Positions 42,881 to 54,568 of a stretch of DNA of 64,000 nucleotides are shown here, in pieces. The stretch's first letter is position 1. Each line of letters opens with the position of its first letter. The DNA comes from Phytophthora sp. 'mugwort' (Eukaryota > Oomycota > Peronosporomycetes > Peronosporales > Peronosporaceae): the NCBI GenBank assembly GCA_033558025.1, contig JAUCEF010000006.1, forward strand, positions 3,906,001 through 3,970,000. Reading direction: 5' to 3'. Below the pieces are notes generated by a model that was not told where the DNA came from, did not search any database, and worked only from the letters and a program-made list of their open reading frames with translations. The position numbers were made by a program, and so were the translations under genes.

Positions 42881-43385
42881 AAGATGACGGGAAGAGTGCC
42901 GAGAGGACGACCGGCAGCCTTGGTGGGAGGAAGTCGGGGGAGGGCGGGGGAGGGGTCGGTGGAGGGGTGGGGGCGCAGCTGTTGTTGGCTGATGGATCAA
43001 TAGCTTTGAATTCTTCGAAATCAAGATTTTCAAAATGCTGGTCGTACCGAGAAGACTGAGGAATCGGTATGTGGGCCCAAGACTTGGTGAACGTAGGCAC
43101 TTCCTTTGTAAATTTGCATTGTCGGAAGATATGCACCGTCTGCCCTAAATTTTGTATGATTCTCGCATAAGTATTTATTCATCTCGAATGCAATGATGCA
43201 AATATGCGAGATGAACATACTATTTAACTGTAAGGTGTACAAGATGTCTGGATTTTCTAAGCCAGGTTAGCATCGCCGGTGTCGGTAGTTGATCCGGTGG
43301 TTATACGTGATTCACCGCTGGAGGGCGGTGCCGCTGTCAGTTGGTTCGCGATGAGACCGTGACATAAAAACCGTCTCGTGCCTTG
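42881..43385. other. Flank of Gypsy-4, no gene seen
   Basis: Contains a G-rich tract (42935-42975) whose complement gives a proline-rich open frame; this is judged compositional. CTTG at 43382-43385 is the left target duplicate of Gypsy-4. Confidence 0.45.
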
Positions 43386-44018
43386 TGTCCCGAGTACTCC
43401 TACTCGGGAGGGTGGCAACCCTCTCGGTCGTGGTGTGACTCTCCTTCTCAATGCAGATACTCTGTGTGAGCTGCTACTTGCTGAGCAGTTGTCCGAGGAC
43501 GAGTCTGGAGGTCGCCCGAGGTACGCCTGGACCGGACCGTACCCGGTCGCTTGGCGGGTTAAGGACTGTACGGAGAGGCAGACCGGGGTCGACAAGCGAC
43601 CGACAGAACGATGACTGTCTCAACGGACGTTGAAGAACTTGCGAAAAGGTGCAATGCGGAGGAGCTACTAAGGCTGGAGAAGATGACAGGATGGAGGTCG
43701 CGCCGACGGCAACGAGCGTCGCGAGTACGAAGCTGAGTCCCGGACGGAGAGGGTGATCTATGGAAGCCGACGTGCGCGTGAATCTTGGCGTGAGCTGGGT
43801 ACGGAGGTGCCGGAGGTGAGGATAAGGTAAGGTACGGTGGCGAGTGGGTGTTGTCGCTGGTTCGAGGAGTTTAGTCGTGAATTTACCTGATATTACATAA
43901 GCAAATAGTCTTTACATATTATTGTATTGGCTGCGCATCTGCAAAGTGTGTGTCTCACTCTAGTACTCCTCTGTTCCATACGACGCTTGACCAGTCCCGA
44001 TCAGGACGGCTTGCGACA
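43386..44018 (+). mobile_element. Gypsy-4 5' LTR
   Basis: 633 bp. From about 43520 to the end it differs from the 3' LTR at one base (C/T near 43935). The first roughly 135 bp differ at about 12 sites plus a 15-bp segment (near 43490) missing from the 3' LTR. A 5-bp-stem hairpin lies at 43408-43423. Confidence 0.9.
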
Positions 44019-44020
44019 TT

Positions 44021-44038
44021 TGGTGTAGAAGCAGGGTA
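44021..44038 (+). promoter_or_regulatory. Gypsy-4 primer-binding site (probable)
   Basis: Two bases after the LTR the sequence reads TGGTGTAGAAGCAGGGTA. TGG complements the CCA end of a tRNA, as expected of a primer site. I do not know which tRNA it matches. Confidence 0.5.
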
Positions 44039-44289
44039 CTTGGACTTCGTCGTGAACAGATTCGAGTACGGAGTGAACGTCTACATCGGATTTTAAGCTT
44101 CTTCAAGGGCACCAGGACTGGGCGCGCAGGAAAGCGTTGGAGGCTAGCAAGGCGTGCACGGTGAAGTGTGACGATTTCCGGTTAAGACGAGATAAGGCTA
44201 GGTACGGGTGCGCGAGGGAGCGCCAGGTTGTTTCGGAGTTTAGAATTTGGAGTTTGGAGTTTGTGCGGGTCTAGCAGAACAAGGCGGCA

Positions 44290-46020
44290 CGCACCCAGTT
44301 GAGAGTACGCGGGGCTAGCGAGGACGATAGTACGCAACAAGAGTTTATAGGTCAACTAGAAGGCGAGTTAGCCGACAAGGATGGTGAGTTCGAGCGAGAA
44401 AGCAGCGATAAGGAACGCTGCTTCGATGCGCTCATGAGGGAGCGAGAGGAACGGACGGTTGGAGAGTCCGATGAACCGAGCTTCGCATGCGGGCGAAGGT
44501 GTGGAGGAGAGGGACTTGGCGGCTACGTCAGCAGGCCGAGGAGCTCTCCAGGGCGAGGTAATGGCTGCGCTCTGAACGGATGAAGTGGCCAGCGAGACCA
44601 AGATGGCCGAAGAAGGGACGGTTGAGGTGTAGCCCGAGACCGCTATTAAGGCCGAAATGAAGGGCAGATAACGGTCAGGGGTTGTGTCGGGTGGACAAGG
44701 AAAAACGAGGGCTCCCGGGTCCCGAGATTCCGGGAAGTGGAGGAAGAGGGCGACGCGTCAGGGTATGACCCCGACGATGCAGAAGCTACTGAGACGGAAG
44801 CTGGCGAGCCGAGAAGGAACCCGAGCGGGTTTATCGCTCAGCACACGGGTCCTGAGACTAGGAACTTGAACCGCCCTCAGTTCGTATGGGGTTGGAGTCG
44901 GGTTGTCTACGAACTGTGAACCTAAGGTGAAGAAAGAGCCGAAGACGGTTGGGAGTCGTTCTCGTGTGCTCAAGAGTCGGTCCACGCAGAAGCCGGACAA
45001 GCAGGCCCTCTTGGCGGCTTACCAACTGGAGTGGCGCAGGCACGGCTAGCGTACGCCGGAGGCGGACCTCCCGCCACGCTACCGAAAGTAGCCAGGATGA
45101 CAAGGAAGAGTGTCAAGACAGAGGACACTGAGCTGACGGAACTTGAACTATCTAAGCTGGAAAGTCCCAAAGTAAAAATCCTCCCGATGTTCTACTCGGA
45201 TATGGTGACGATCGAGAAGGCGCGTGACTTCTGGGACTTGTTTCTGACGCACCCGATAGGACTGCCGGACAAGTCGCGACTGCTGATCTTCAGGCAGAAG
45301 TTGAAAGGGAAAAGGCCGAGCGCTGGTGGGTAATTCCCGCATTTGGACGTTTGAAACGCGCGAAGTCAGTTTCACAACCGTGCTTGAGTCAGACGACGGG
45401 TCAGCTCGGGGAACGGTTACAGACCACGAACGGTGCCCGCGGGGAATCCGTAGAGGAATGGGGAAACCGTGTGACTGACCTATGTGAGTCCTGGAATACG
45501 AGAACTCACAAATAAGATACCAACTGTTCCGTCGCGGACTTAGGAACAAGCGAATCCTCGCGACACTCGACTCCAGTCCGGCGAACGACATTCCGGAGAG
45601 CTTTCGAATTTCTAATGTTTAAGGCCTAGCATCGACCGATCGAAGAAGACGAGCAAGTTTTCGGATGCGACACCTGCGAAGGGGAAGGAGGCCCCTTTGG
45701 CCGCTTTGATGGACGTGTTGAAGTATAAGTTTCAGGAGTTTATGCAGATGCAGCAGCAGTGGCAAGAGCGGTCTGAGACTCAGAAAGAGCCGTCCGTGGA
45801 AGATATGGCTCGCTACCTGAACTTGCCCGTAGAAGTGCTCGAGCGGGCTAAGGACGCTTCGACGGGAGGGGAAGCGTCGCCCGAGTATTGGTAAGTGGTT
45901 CAAGGGTACGCTGGAGAATTCTGCGGAGGCGAAACGTGCCTACCGGGACTTCAACAAGTCCTCGGCGACGTCCGTTGCCAGTGTGAATGGGCTAATCGAC
46001 GTGGTTTTACCAGACGACGG
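44290..46020 (+). pseudogene. Gypsy-4 gag
   Basis: First a charged helical segment (FIGQLEGELADKDGEFERES, near 44340), then LPKVARMTRKSVKTEDTELT, a capsid-like stretch VKILPMFYSDMVTIEKARDF and, in a shifted frame, LGERLQTTNGARGESVEEWG and VTDLCESWN. A second helical piece (ALMDVLKYKFQEFMQMQQQW, 45703) and AKRAYRDFNKSSATSVASV (45935) close the region. No zinc knuckle was found. Stops and shifts are frequent. Confidence 0.6.
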
Positions 46021-46599
46021 ATTGAGTACGTTGTAGGTAGAAGCAGCCGGTGATGTTTTTTTTTAACAACGACGAGTTCAAGGTCGGAGACAACGGGCCT
46101 TGACGAGCCCGTCGCGGTGAAGGTTTTGGTTTCTGAAGAGACACGGTGTGAAAGTGGACTAGAGAAGGGAGCATTCGTGCCCGGCCCGGTCCATCAGAAG
46201 AACGGATTATGTCGCTGGGTCGGCTGAGCGTCATTGGGCGGTCAGTCGTATACAAGATGCTCAAGGAATCTAAGGAATAATGGAGATGGAGCCGAGAGCG
46301 ACGGTGAACTAATGGAGGTACCGCCGTTGCGTGACAGGAAACCAGGCATGGACTGGTCGCGGCTTCTGAGCTACACAGTTTACCGGTAGAGGATTGGGTT
46401 CTATCGGACTGGGCCACGAACTATTTTTCTAAGAACGCGATTGAAATCTGGTGAAAGCTATGCGACTGGAGGCATGGAAGTGGCAGGGGCGCGCCAACGA
46501 GGCGGCACCGGCCCCGAAACCCCGTGTGTTTCGATTGTTCGACTCTATTTAAAGTGACATCCGAAGCCTTAGGAACGTTTGAATTTCGAGTGGAATGCC

Positions 46600-47110
46600 C
46601 TAGGACGCTTCTCATTATGTGGAAGTGGTCCAATCGGACGGTCAAAAGCATGTACGCGTCCCGAAGCGCGGGTTGGTTGAAGTTGTGACTGTCAAACTCC
46701 CGGACGGTTTTCATCTCAATCAAAAAGATAATGAGGACATGCCCTCGTGTATTGTGGATGGAGGAAGGCGCGTGGTGTGTTCGGTTGGTAATTATGAAGT
46801 GTTGTCGGGCGGGTTTATTGAGTGTCAACCTTCCCGAATGTTGGGCGGATATGGGCGCTACTCTGAGTCTCGTGGACAGACTGGTGTTGAAACGGTTGGG
46901 TCAGGCTGCAGAGACATTGACTCTTTATGAAGGAAAAGTGAGGATTTCGTCTGACCATCAGTTACGCATCCGTGGCTGGATCGAACTAGCCGTACGACTG
47001 GGATCGATCGAGACGACGCTAAGTATGCTAGTGGCCGACCAGCTGCCGTGGACGTGATCCTGGGTATGGACACGCTGGTAGCGTTTGGTGCAGTCATAGA
47101 CGTGCTGAGC
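46600..47110 (+). pseudogene. Gypsy-4 aspartic protease
   Basis: The frame ECWADMGATLSLVDRLVLKR has the retropepsin layout, but the active site is D-M-G (46848-46856) instead of D-T/S-G; ATG for ACG is one base. Downstream, IRGWIELAVRLGSIETTLSM and, after a shift, VILGMDTLVAFGAVIDV match the flap and the C-terminal ILG motif. The protease would cut Gag-Pol. Confidence 0.6.
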
Positions 47111-47585
47111 GAAAAATGACATTGAAACGACTGGCGATGTTTGGAGTTAGGTGTGACCGTGGTCTATCAGTCGTTCATGACAACCGGTGGGGACGTCGAC
47201 GAGACTTACATCAGGCTTCGAAGCCTTGACTTTTTCGCCCTCTATATCCGGTAATTCTTCCATAGTCACGACCGTCGTTGTTCCGGTCGACTCGTGCTTG
47301 TCGGCCGGAAACCCTGCCTTATCCACCGTCGTACTTTTCACTGCACATTCAGAGTTGAACGCCGACTCTGAGATCACTGACGCGGACGCTACAACCATTC
47401 CCCTCCGAACCCATAGCTCGTCCGTCGAGGTGTTATATAGTTCGACTAGCACTAGGCCTTCCGAGACCGTACAAACCGATCGCGCCACACACAACGTAGG
47501 AGGCAGGTCCAATGCCCTTCGATGAGAACCGTCGCCTTATCCTCGACGTCTTCGACCACTCGGGTCATCACTAAGACCTGTCCTT

Positions 47586-49370
47586 TTGGCGGTACCGCCA
47601 GACAAGGGAATAAAAGCCGATTTCACGGAATCGAAGTTAACAGCGGAGCAGAAGGCATTCTTCCAGTCGGAATTGAACCGGTTCAGTGACTTATTCGTTG
47701 AGTCCCGTCCAAGAAACCAGGACGGACTGACTTGGTACAGTTTGAAATCGATACTGGGAGTAGTGCGCCGACAAGCAGCAGCCGTACCGAGTATCGTTAG
47801 CGGAAGACGAAATGATGGAAGCAGAGATACAACAGTACCTGGAGCTGGGGCTGATTCGCCCGTCTAACAGCCCCTGGGCCAGTCCTGTGCTGATGGTCCG
47901 GAAGCCGGACGGTGGGATCCGGTTCTGTATCGATTATCGGAAGCTGAATGCGGTTGCAGTAAAGGATTATTACACCATGCCGCTCATAGACGACATTTTG
48001 GACGTGTTGGGGGACGCCAAGTTGTTCTCTACGATGGACATTGCGTCCGGATAGTGGAACGTGCCTATGCATGAGAATAGCGTGTCACGGACGGCATTCA
48101 CTTGTAAGTACGGTTTATACGAATGGGTGGTAATGCCGTTTGGGTTGTGCAACGCGGTGCCCGCGTTTGAACGGTTAAAATGGAGACGGTTTTGGTGGAT
48201 CTGAAGTGGTGAATCCGTCTAGTCTATCTAGATGACTGTGTCATTTTTAGTCGAGACCTTCCGTCGCATCTTGCCCGGCTACGATAAATGCTGACACGGT
48301 TCCGACAAGCAGGATTCAAGCTGAAGTGAGTGTCATTGGGGACGGAGTCAAATGGCTTTCTTGGGTCATATAGTGACACCTTCCGGGATACTACCAACCC
48401 TGAAAGGTTAAGGCAGTGATGAATGTGCTGAGGCCATTTGATGTGCATGGGCTCCGCTGCTTCTTGGGGTTAACAACTACTTTCGACGTTATATACCGGG
48501 ATATGCTCTAATATCGGCGCCGTTGGAACGCTTGAAGGTGAAGGACGCTCCCTTCGTATGGAATGAAGACTGAGAACTCGAGTTTGAACAGTTAAAGAGA
48601 GCTTTGGTGCAACCACCTATATTTGTGTATCCGGATGGGAAGAAGAGGTTCAAGCTATATGTCGACTCGTCAAGGTACGCTGGAGGTGCGTGTCTGATAC
48701 AGGAGGTCGATGGAAGAGACCGTGTACTGACGTATGCGAGCAAGTTGTTGACCGGTCCTGAAAAGAACTGGATCAACAGATAGGACGGTATCTCCGGGAT
48801 CGAACGTTCGGGCACCGTGTGGGCGACGCGGAAATTACGATGCTATTGGACAAGCGCGAGTTTGATTTGTACACAGACCATCAGGCTCTGACGTGAGTCT
48901 TTAGCCCAGGCAACCGGACTACGAATGCGAAATTGGCACGGTGGCAATGGAGCTCTCGAATCTACAGTTCAAAATTCACCACAATCCCGGAACGTCGATG
49001 GGGCATGTGGGCGGTCTTTCGCGTTTGCCTGCCGATAGAGTGGATTCTTTAACGCTGGGGGACCTTCTAAATCCGAACGGTACAGTTGAGGACGTAAGGC
49101 CAGTTTCAGTCGGGGAGCGGTCTCGGATAATTGTAGATCTCCTGAATCCGGAAGTCGTGGTTGAAGACGCGACACCTGATACAGAAGGTGAGCTGCCGGT
49201 GGAGTCAGGTGAGCAGGTCAAGTTTGAGCATGGTGGAGACGAGGACGAAACAGACAAAGCGGAGGGAGGAGAACCTACGACGGAGACGGCCGACTTGCCG
49301 GTGAACACTTTCGTGCCCACTATGAGCAATTCAAGGCGGAACAGCTGGAGGTGTCTTGGATCCGTGCTTT
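47586..49370 (+). pseudogene. Gypsy-4 reverse transcriptase and RNase H
   Basis: MMEAEIQQYLELGLIRPSNS, SPWASPVLMVRKPDGGIRFC and LFSTMDIASG, then a stop where W-x-V follows. MPFGLCNAVPAFERL comes next, and the YLDD box is intact at 48225-48236. RNase H: LKVKDAPFVWNED, FVYPDGKKRFKLYVDSSRYA and LTYASKLLTGPEKNW. The linker FKIHHNPGTSMGHVGGLSRL is the usual RNase H-integrase junction and is followed by an acidic stretch to 49370. Confidence 0.8.
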
Positions 49371-49399
49371 GATTGTTTTTCTAACCAGTAAGGCTCTCC

Positions 49400-49997
49400 C
49401 GTTAGATCCTTTCTTGGGTGCACAAGTCATGAAGATGGCTCCTCGCCATGAGATGGAGAGTGGCTTGTTCATGACTTACCTGCGCGTATTGGACTCGCTA
49501 GGATGGTGATTGTGCCGGTGGTTCCTCCGTCCTATGTGGAAACCGTCCTGCACTACTGTCGTGCGGATGTGTTATCGCCGCACCTAGGTCTGACTAAGAC
49601 AATGGAGAATTTGAGAAGTCACGCATACTGGCTGGGATGGCGAGCCGATGTTGCCGCGTACTTAAAGGAATATGCCCGATGTGGTGCTGCTAAAGGACCG
49701 CGACCGTTGCGAGCTGGACAAATGCAGCGGATGCCGGTGTTCGACTTGACTGGAGCCGTTCTCGATGTTGGTAGTTGACGCGATTGGACCGTTGCCTGTT
49801 TCTGAAAAAGGGAACCGTTACATCCTAGTGTTTGTCGACTACTTTACTCAGTGGGCAGAAGCTTCGCCGTTGCATAGTTGGACTCGGTGACGTTCGTGGG
49901 AGTCATGATTAATGCTGTGCTATCGAGACACGGAGTGCCGTCAAGCGTTGAGCGAGCAGGGTTCCAACTTCGCGTCGGAGATTGCGATATCCTTCTA
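49400..49997 (+). pseudogene. Gypsy-4 integrase, part 1
   Basis: Zinc region VLHYCRADVLSPHLGLTKTM and LRSHAYWLGWRADVAAYLKE, then CGAAKGPRPLR. The core begins VVDAIGPLPVSEKGNRYILV (first Asp) and VFVDYFTQWAEASPLH, then in a shifted frame LSRHGVPS and QGSNFASEIAISFY. The last codon before the mariner is the Tyr whose TA is the insertion target. Confidence 0.75.
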
Positions 49998-50030
49998 CAG
50001 TCCGTGTCTTTAATATTTACGCGCGCCCAC
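49998..50030 (+). repeat. Mariner left terminal inverted repeat
   Basis: About 30 bp, matching the reverse complement of 51494-51524 with a few mismatches; next to the TA at 49996-49997. Confidence 0.85.
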
Positions 50031-50321
50031 AACGTACCAAATGTAGTGATGGAGTCCAGTATGGATCCACCTCCTTAGCGTTTATGAAGGCATGGGACGC
50101 TTAAACACGTTGCTTGTGCCGCCGGTCGCGTAGACGTCCGCCAACGAGAGAAATTTCAGGTTTTGTGAAATGGTACCGTCGCAAAAGAATTTACGCAGGT
50201 CGGTCATTTTCGTAATATATGCGAAGGATTACGAATTAATGGTAATAAATGCTAAAAACGAACGGACCTTGTAGCGCGCGTTCTAACGCCATTTTCCGCG
50301 CCGCTCAACGATCGACCGAAG

Positions 50322-51301
50322 ATGCGCCGCGCCCGCGAACTCGCCGCCGACCAGTGCGAGACGATTATCAAGCGCAAAGTTGAGGAGAAAGCAACAGAGC
50401 CATCGCGCGAGAGATCGGGTGCTCAGAAGGAGTGCGCTACTTTCTCAATCAACCGGAGCTGTCAAAGCTGACGAAACGGCCAGGAAGGCCACGAAAACTC
50501 AGCCAGAGGGCGGCTATATTTTTTTCGGCTCGCTACTGTGAAGAACGGCTCCACCAGGCAGATTTCTAAGTCTTTGGCTGTGAAGGTATGCAAGTCTACT
50601 ATCGTACGCGCTTTCGGCGCAACATCTGGGCCATTTTTGCTAAGCGCAAACCCGCCCCATCTCTCAAGCCTCATCACAAGAAAGCACGGTGCGAGTTAGC
50701 CGACATTTGGGGCGAGCGGCGTCGCGTCTGGCGCCGCGTCGTCTTTGAAAGTTCAACCTGGACGGCCTGATGGCTATCGCTATTACTGGCGCGATCTCCT
50801 TCAGGTCCCCCAGTACTATCGCGCCGGGTGTGCAGTGGCGGCAGTGTGCTGGTGCGGGCAGGGGTGAGCTGGTACGGCAAAACCACACTAATGATTCTCA
50901 AGCGGAGACAAAATGCTTTCGCTTACACCAACACGCTGCGCTCCGCGCTCCTACCGTTCCTCGCAAACTTTCCGGAAGAGTACCCCTATTTTTAGCATGA
51001 TAACGCCTCTATTCATGCTGCCAGATTCACTAAAACGTTCCTTCAAGAGCAGGAGCTACCCACGCTTGATTGGCCAGCTAAAAGCCCGGATCTCAGCATC
51101 ATTGAGAACGTTTGGGGCGTTCTGGCGCGATGCATGTACGCGAATGGGCGCCAATTCGAGACTGTGGCCGAGCTGACGGCGACTATCATGTCCGAGTGGG
51201 AGAAAATCGACATTAAATTCATCAGAAAGCTGGTGAGCAGCGTGCCCAAGCGCCTTAGAATGCTGTCGCGAGCTAAGGGCGGTCCGATACCGTATTACTA
51301 G
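50322..51301 (+). pseudogene. Tc1/mariner transposase, broken
   Basis: Starts at the ATG at 50322 (MRRARELAADQCETIIKRK). The N-terminal paired-type DNA-binding region runs through GCSEGVRYFLNQPEL and KRPGRPRKLS. The first catalytic Asp region (VFESSTW, about 50740) is disrupted by a one-base shift; NLDG and YRYYWRDL are in neighbouring frames. GVSWYGKTTLMIL follows. The second Asp is in HDNASIHAARFTK, preceded by a TAG. The third acidic position is in LDWPAKSPDLSIIENVWG. The last frame, to the TAG at 51299-51301, is open. Length fits a 330-350 aa transposase. Confidence 0.85.
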
Positions 51302-51493
51302 GCCGTAGCTGACCGAAAATCTCATGCGTAAATATTTTGCATCTCATCAAATTTGGAAAATTATTTGTATCTTGGCAACTACCCCACTTTTGGATAGTCT
51401 GAAAACACTACTCACCTTCTTTTGTTCTTCCTTGCCTAAATATGCAAGCCTTGTTCCTATTTTTGGAATGAAAGTGGACGGGTTGTCAAATTT

Positions 51494-51524
51494 GGGGGTG
51501 CGTAAATATTAAAGGCGTGGACTG
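51494..51524 (-). repeat. Mariner right terminal inverted repeat
   Basis: Reverse-complement partner of 49998-50030, directly followed by TA at 51525-51526. Confidence 0.85.
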
Positions 51525-52512
51525 TATCAGGCGCTTGGGATTCGGAAATTGTATGGTTCAGCGTACCTCAAACTCAGGGATTGGTTCAACGGGACGCTTA
51601 TCGGCATGCTGGAAATGCATGTGAGTGAGGCACAGACCAACTGGGATGTGTACCTCCCTCGAGTGTTGTTTGCATATCGCACGACTTACCACGAGGCGCT
51701 GGGAGACACACCTTTCTTCTTCTTGTACGGACGAGATCCGGTGTTGCCCTTGGATGTGGCGTTCCTGAATCTTGGACAGAAATAGAAAGTAACGAAGTGG
51801 CTAAGTATCGACGGGAACTGTACCAGTCGTTAAAGGAGTCACGCTTGTTGGTGGAACGACAGTTGATGCGCGCTTAGACCGTCACGAACAGAGGTTGAGC
51901 GGGCAGCATAAATAAGTCGAGGTCAGTAATCCGGTCTGGATCTACCAGTTCGTCAGGGCAAGGGGAGGAGAGGCTAGATATAAGAAGCTGGCCTTCTCTT
52001 GTGCACGGTCCTTATCGGGGGCTCGGCAAGGTCAGTCCGAACTCGTACCAGATCGACATCCCTATAAGATCGCGACGGTGAACGTAAATCGGATGATGAA
52101 GTTTCGAGGCAGGTCGACTAGATCATACATGGACGAGGTTCCAGACGGCGGCGAACCTGGAGCGAGGATTTAATGGACGGACCACTCGAGGAATCTGATT
52201 TGCCTCCGTCGAGTTTAGTGAGAGAGTGCCAGTCGGGCGTGATGGCACGATCATCACTGGTGTAGATTCGCCTCTCTTGGAGGTTGTGGCTAAAATGACG
52301 GTTGACCGTTGTGTGGAATATTTTTGGCGTCGGCTGCGAATTACGAGACGTTTTGGTTGGAGTTGTCCGCGTTAATGCCGGAATATGAGTCGCTGATCAC
52401 TGTGTTTGAGCGAGCGGACCGTGAGAAGCGTGGATTGCCTAAGTTGAGGAGAAGGGCACGGTTGGCCGACGCTAATGCTGACGTTGCTGATGAAGACTTA
52501 CTCATGGTGTAA
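51525..52512 (+). pseudogene. Gypsy-4 integrase, part 2, and pol C-terminus
   Basis: Continues QALGIRKLYGSAYLKLRDW, FNGTLIGMLEMHVSEAQTNW, RVLFAYRTTYHEALGDTPFF and LYGRDPVLPLDVAFLNLGQ. Later frames carry the SH3-like C-terminal part (VHGPYRGLGKVSPNSYQI) and a tail, ALMPEYESLITVFERADREK, ending LLMV at 52512. The tail shows no chromodomain. Confidence 0.75.
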
Positions 52513-52703
52513 GTCACGGAGACGGTAGTGGGAAGGTCGTCTGAATTTTGAGAGGAGTATACGAAAATTACGAAGGAGACTCAAGGAACAAACGAGAGTG
52601 GAGAAAGGAGTTATATGTTTATATTAGTTTATTTTGAAGAAGAGACGCTCACGGTCAAGAAGGTACAAGCAATATACAAGCCTCTCGACTATGGACCGAA
52701 GGG

Positions 52704-54446
52704 TCACTTTGTCCTAACGGGACTAGATGGTTTGGGGTCCGTCTTGGGGGACGCCTTGTATTCGTCCGTCGGGTCGGTCATCGAAGTGTCGGCACCTTCT
52801 TCGACTTCGACGTCTTGGTCGTCGTATTCGTCCTCTTCGTCGTCGCTATCGATGGTTTCGTCTTGTTCTCCGGATCTGTCATCGGAGTCCGAGAGGCCGG
52901 GGCGGGGACGCTGACCTTGTCGAGCTTGGATGAGGCTGCGGCGACTGGAACGGATAAAGAGATCGAGAGCATCGGGGGCAGTGCTGTGTATCCGTCATCG
53001 TCTTCGAAGTCGGAATCGTCGTCTCCGACCTCGGTTGTCCGGAACTGCTTCTCACCAATGGGGGCTTGTACGGCTTGTTGAGGAGGGCAGTGGCGATCTC
53101 GACCTGGAGGTGACGAAGGGCCCCGTGGGAGAGTAGTGTATTCCAGACGCCGCTGGACTTGTTGCCGACCCATGCGGGGTTCGGAGGGGATGCGCCGGAG
53201 ACGTCGAGTACGATGCGAGCGAGGGCATGGTCCGTCAGACGCAAAGAAGCGGACATCCGAGGGTCGAGGGCCTGACTTGGGACGAGGATCTCGGGGATAG
53301 ACTGATAATCGTCCTCATCGACTTCCGACGGTTCCAGGACACGCTCGAGTGTACAGACATAGCGGGCTGGGTCACGACGGGGAAGCTTACAGAGGTCTTC
53401 GTGGGCGGATCGTTCTCGGTGCCTTGATTCTCCTTGGCAGTGGCGGAGGTTTGACGGGCTTACCCCCCCCCCCCAACCACATGAGCTGGTTGTGCGCGTT
53501 GTCTTCAAACATCTTGAGAAAACCGTCGAAGCCGAAAGTGACGAGGTTCTTGGAGATGAACTGCAAACGAGCTTCCAAAGCGTGCGCCTTCTGTTTCTGG
53601 CGCGCGTCGGAATTGTCGGCGGGAGGGTATAGCGTGGTGAGGAAGAAGACTTCACGGTACTTCATCCAGAACCGCCGTGCGAGAGGTGGAGAACCTTGTG
53701 TTGCTCAGGATCATCTGGTTGCGCTACGGGTACGCAAGTCGAAACGGAACGCGCCCTAGGGAAGCAGTTTCTGGGGTAGGATGGCGACGTCTTGCTTGAT
53801 ACGTTCAGGACAGTCGGCAGGCAGGTCGAGACGGTACGCTTGCCCGCCTCCTTCGCTGGCCCGACGGTTTTCTGTCGCGTGGCAGACGAAGCTGCGGCAT
53901 TACCGGTACGGCGAGCGGCCGGACGCTTGGAAGCGCGCGCGGAACGGTTCGATTGAAGAGATCGTTAGGTGGAACTTGTCCCGGAGTCATCTGGTCTGGA
54001 GGTGGAAGGAGAACGACCGTGGACGTTAACGACAACGGAGAGGAGTCGTCGCCCAACAGGACGGATGTGGCGAGGTCGTCGAGAACCTCGAGTCCGTAGG
54101 GCGCTTCGTTGACGGAGAAGAAAGGGCGTAGCCGAGCCCAGAATTGCACTTGGGAGACGAGGGAGTCGTCCGCATCCGCGGCCCCTAAATCGAGGAGGGC
54201 ACGAAGGCGGGCGGCGGCGGTGTCACCGTTGGACACCTTCGTCTTGTGCTGATTGGACGACTTGGTCATGGTGCGCTTGGTCGAAGTGTGGCGTGTTGAG
54301 GTGAGGGCAGATTCGCGAATGAAGGACGAAATACCCGATGTCACTCGTGAGGTCTGTGATGGAAAGGTACAGTTGACGGGTGATGGGTTGTCAACCGTCA
54401 GGTCAATTTCTTTCACTACAACCCGCCTTGTCGGCACGGTTGTCAA
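52704..54446 (-). pseudogene. Gypsy-4 antisense ORF (unknown protein)
   Basis: Reading against pol, an ATG at 54446 starts a 213-codon open frame (LRALLDLGAADADDSLVSQV, QFWARLRPFFSVNEAPYGLE, NDLFNRTVPRALPSV). Sense-like sequence then continues in other frames: MKYREVFFLTTLYPPADNSD, RLQFISKNLVTFGFDGFLKM, LRLTDHALARIVLDVSGAS, VGNKSSGVWNTLLSHGALRH. An acidic tail (DSDDEEDEYDDQDVEVEEG) ends at a TGA at 52704-52706. Three or so frameshifts are needed, one at a C12 run (53463-53474). The ancestral protein would be about 580 aa. I recognise no domain. Antisense ORFs between pol and the 3' LTR are known in some plant Gypsy elements; homology to those is not claimed. Confidence 0.55.
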
Positions 54447-54568
54447 CGAGTTCCACTCGTGATTTTGAGTGAGTGATGGCTAACGAGGGATGCGAGTGAG
54501 AGGGCGCCCGCCTCGAAAGGAAGGCGGAGGAAGGCTCCGTGGTGAGCCGACCGCACTAGACTAGATGG

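Larger units (their letters stand above)
49998..51524 (+). mobile_element. Tc1/mariner element nested in Gypsy-4 integrase
   Basis: 1527 bp, flanked by TA (49996-49997 and 51525-51526). Inward readings of the ends are cagtccgtgtctttaatatt and cagtccacgcctttaatatt, each continuing tacgc. Deleting the element and one TA rejoins the integrase in frame (AISFY, then QALGIRKLYGSAY). One transposase gene (50322-51301) lies inside. It is the youngest layer seen in this part of the island. Confidence 0.9.

Noticed and set aside
42873..43136. Proline-rich minus-strand frame
   Set aside because: The run comes from a G-rich tract on the plus strand; no conserved residues are visible.
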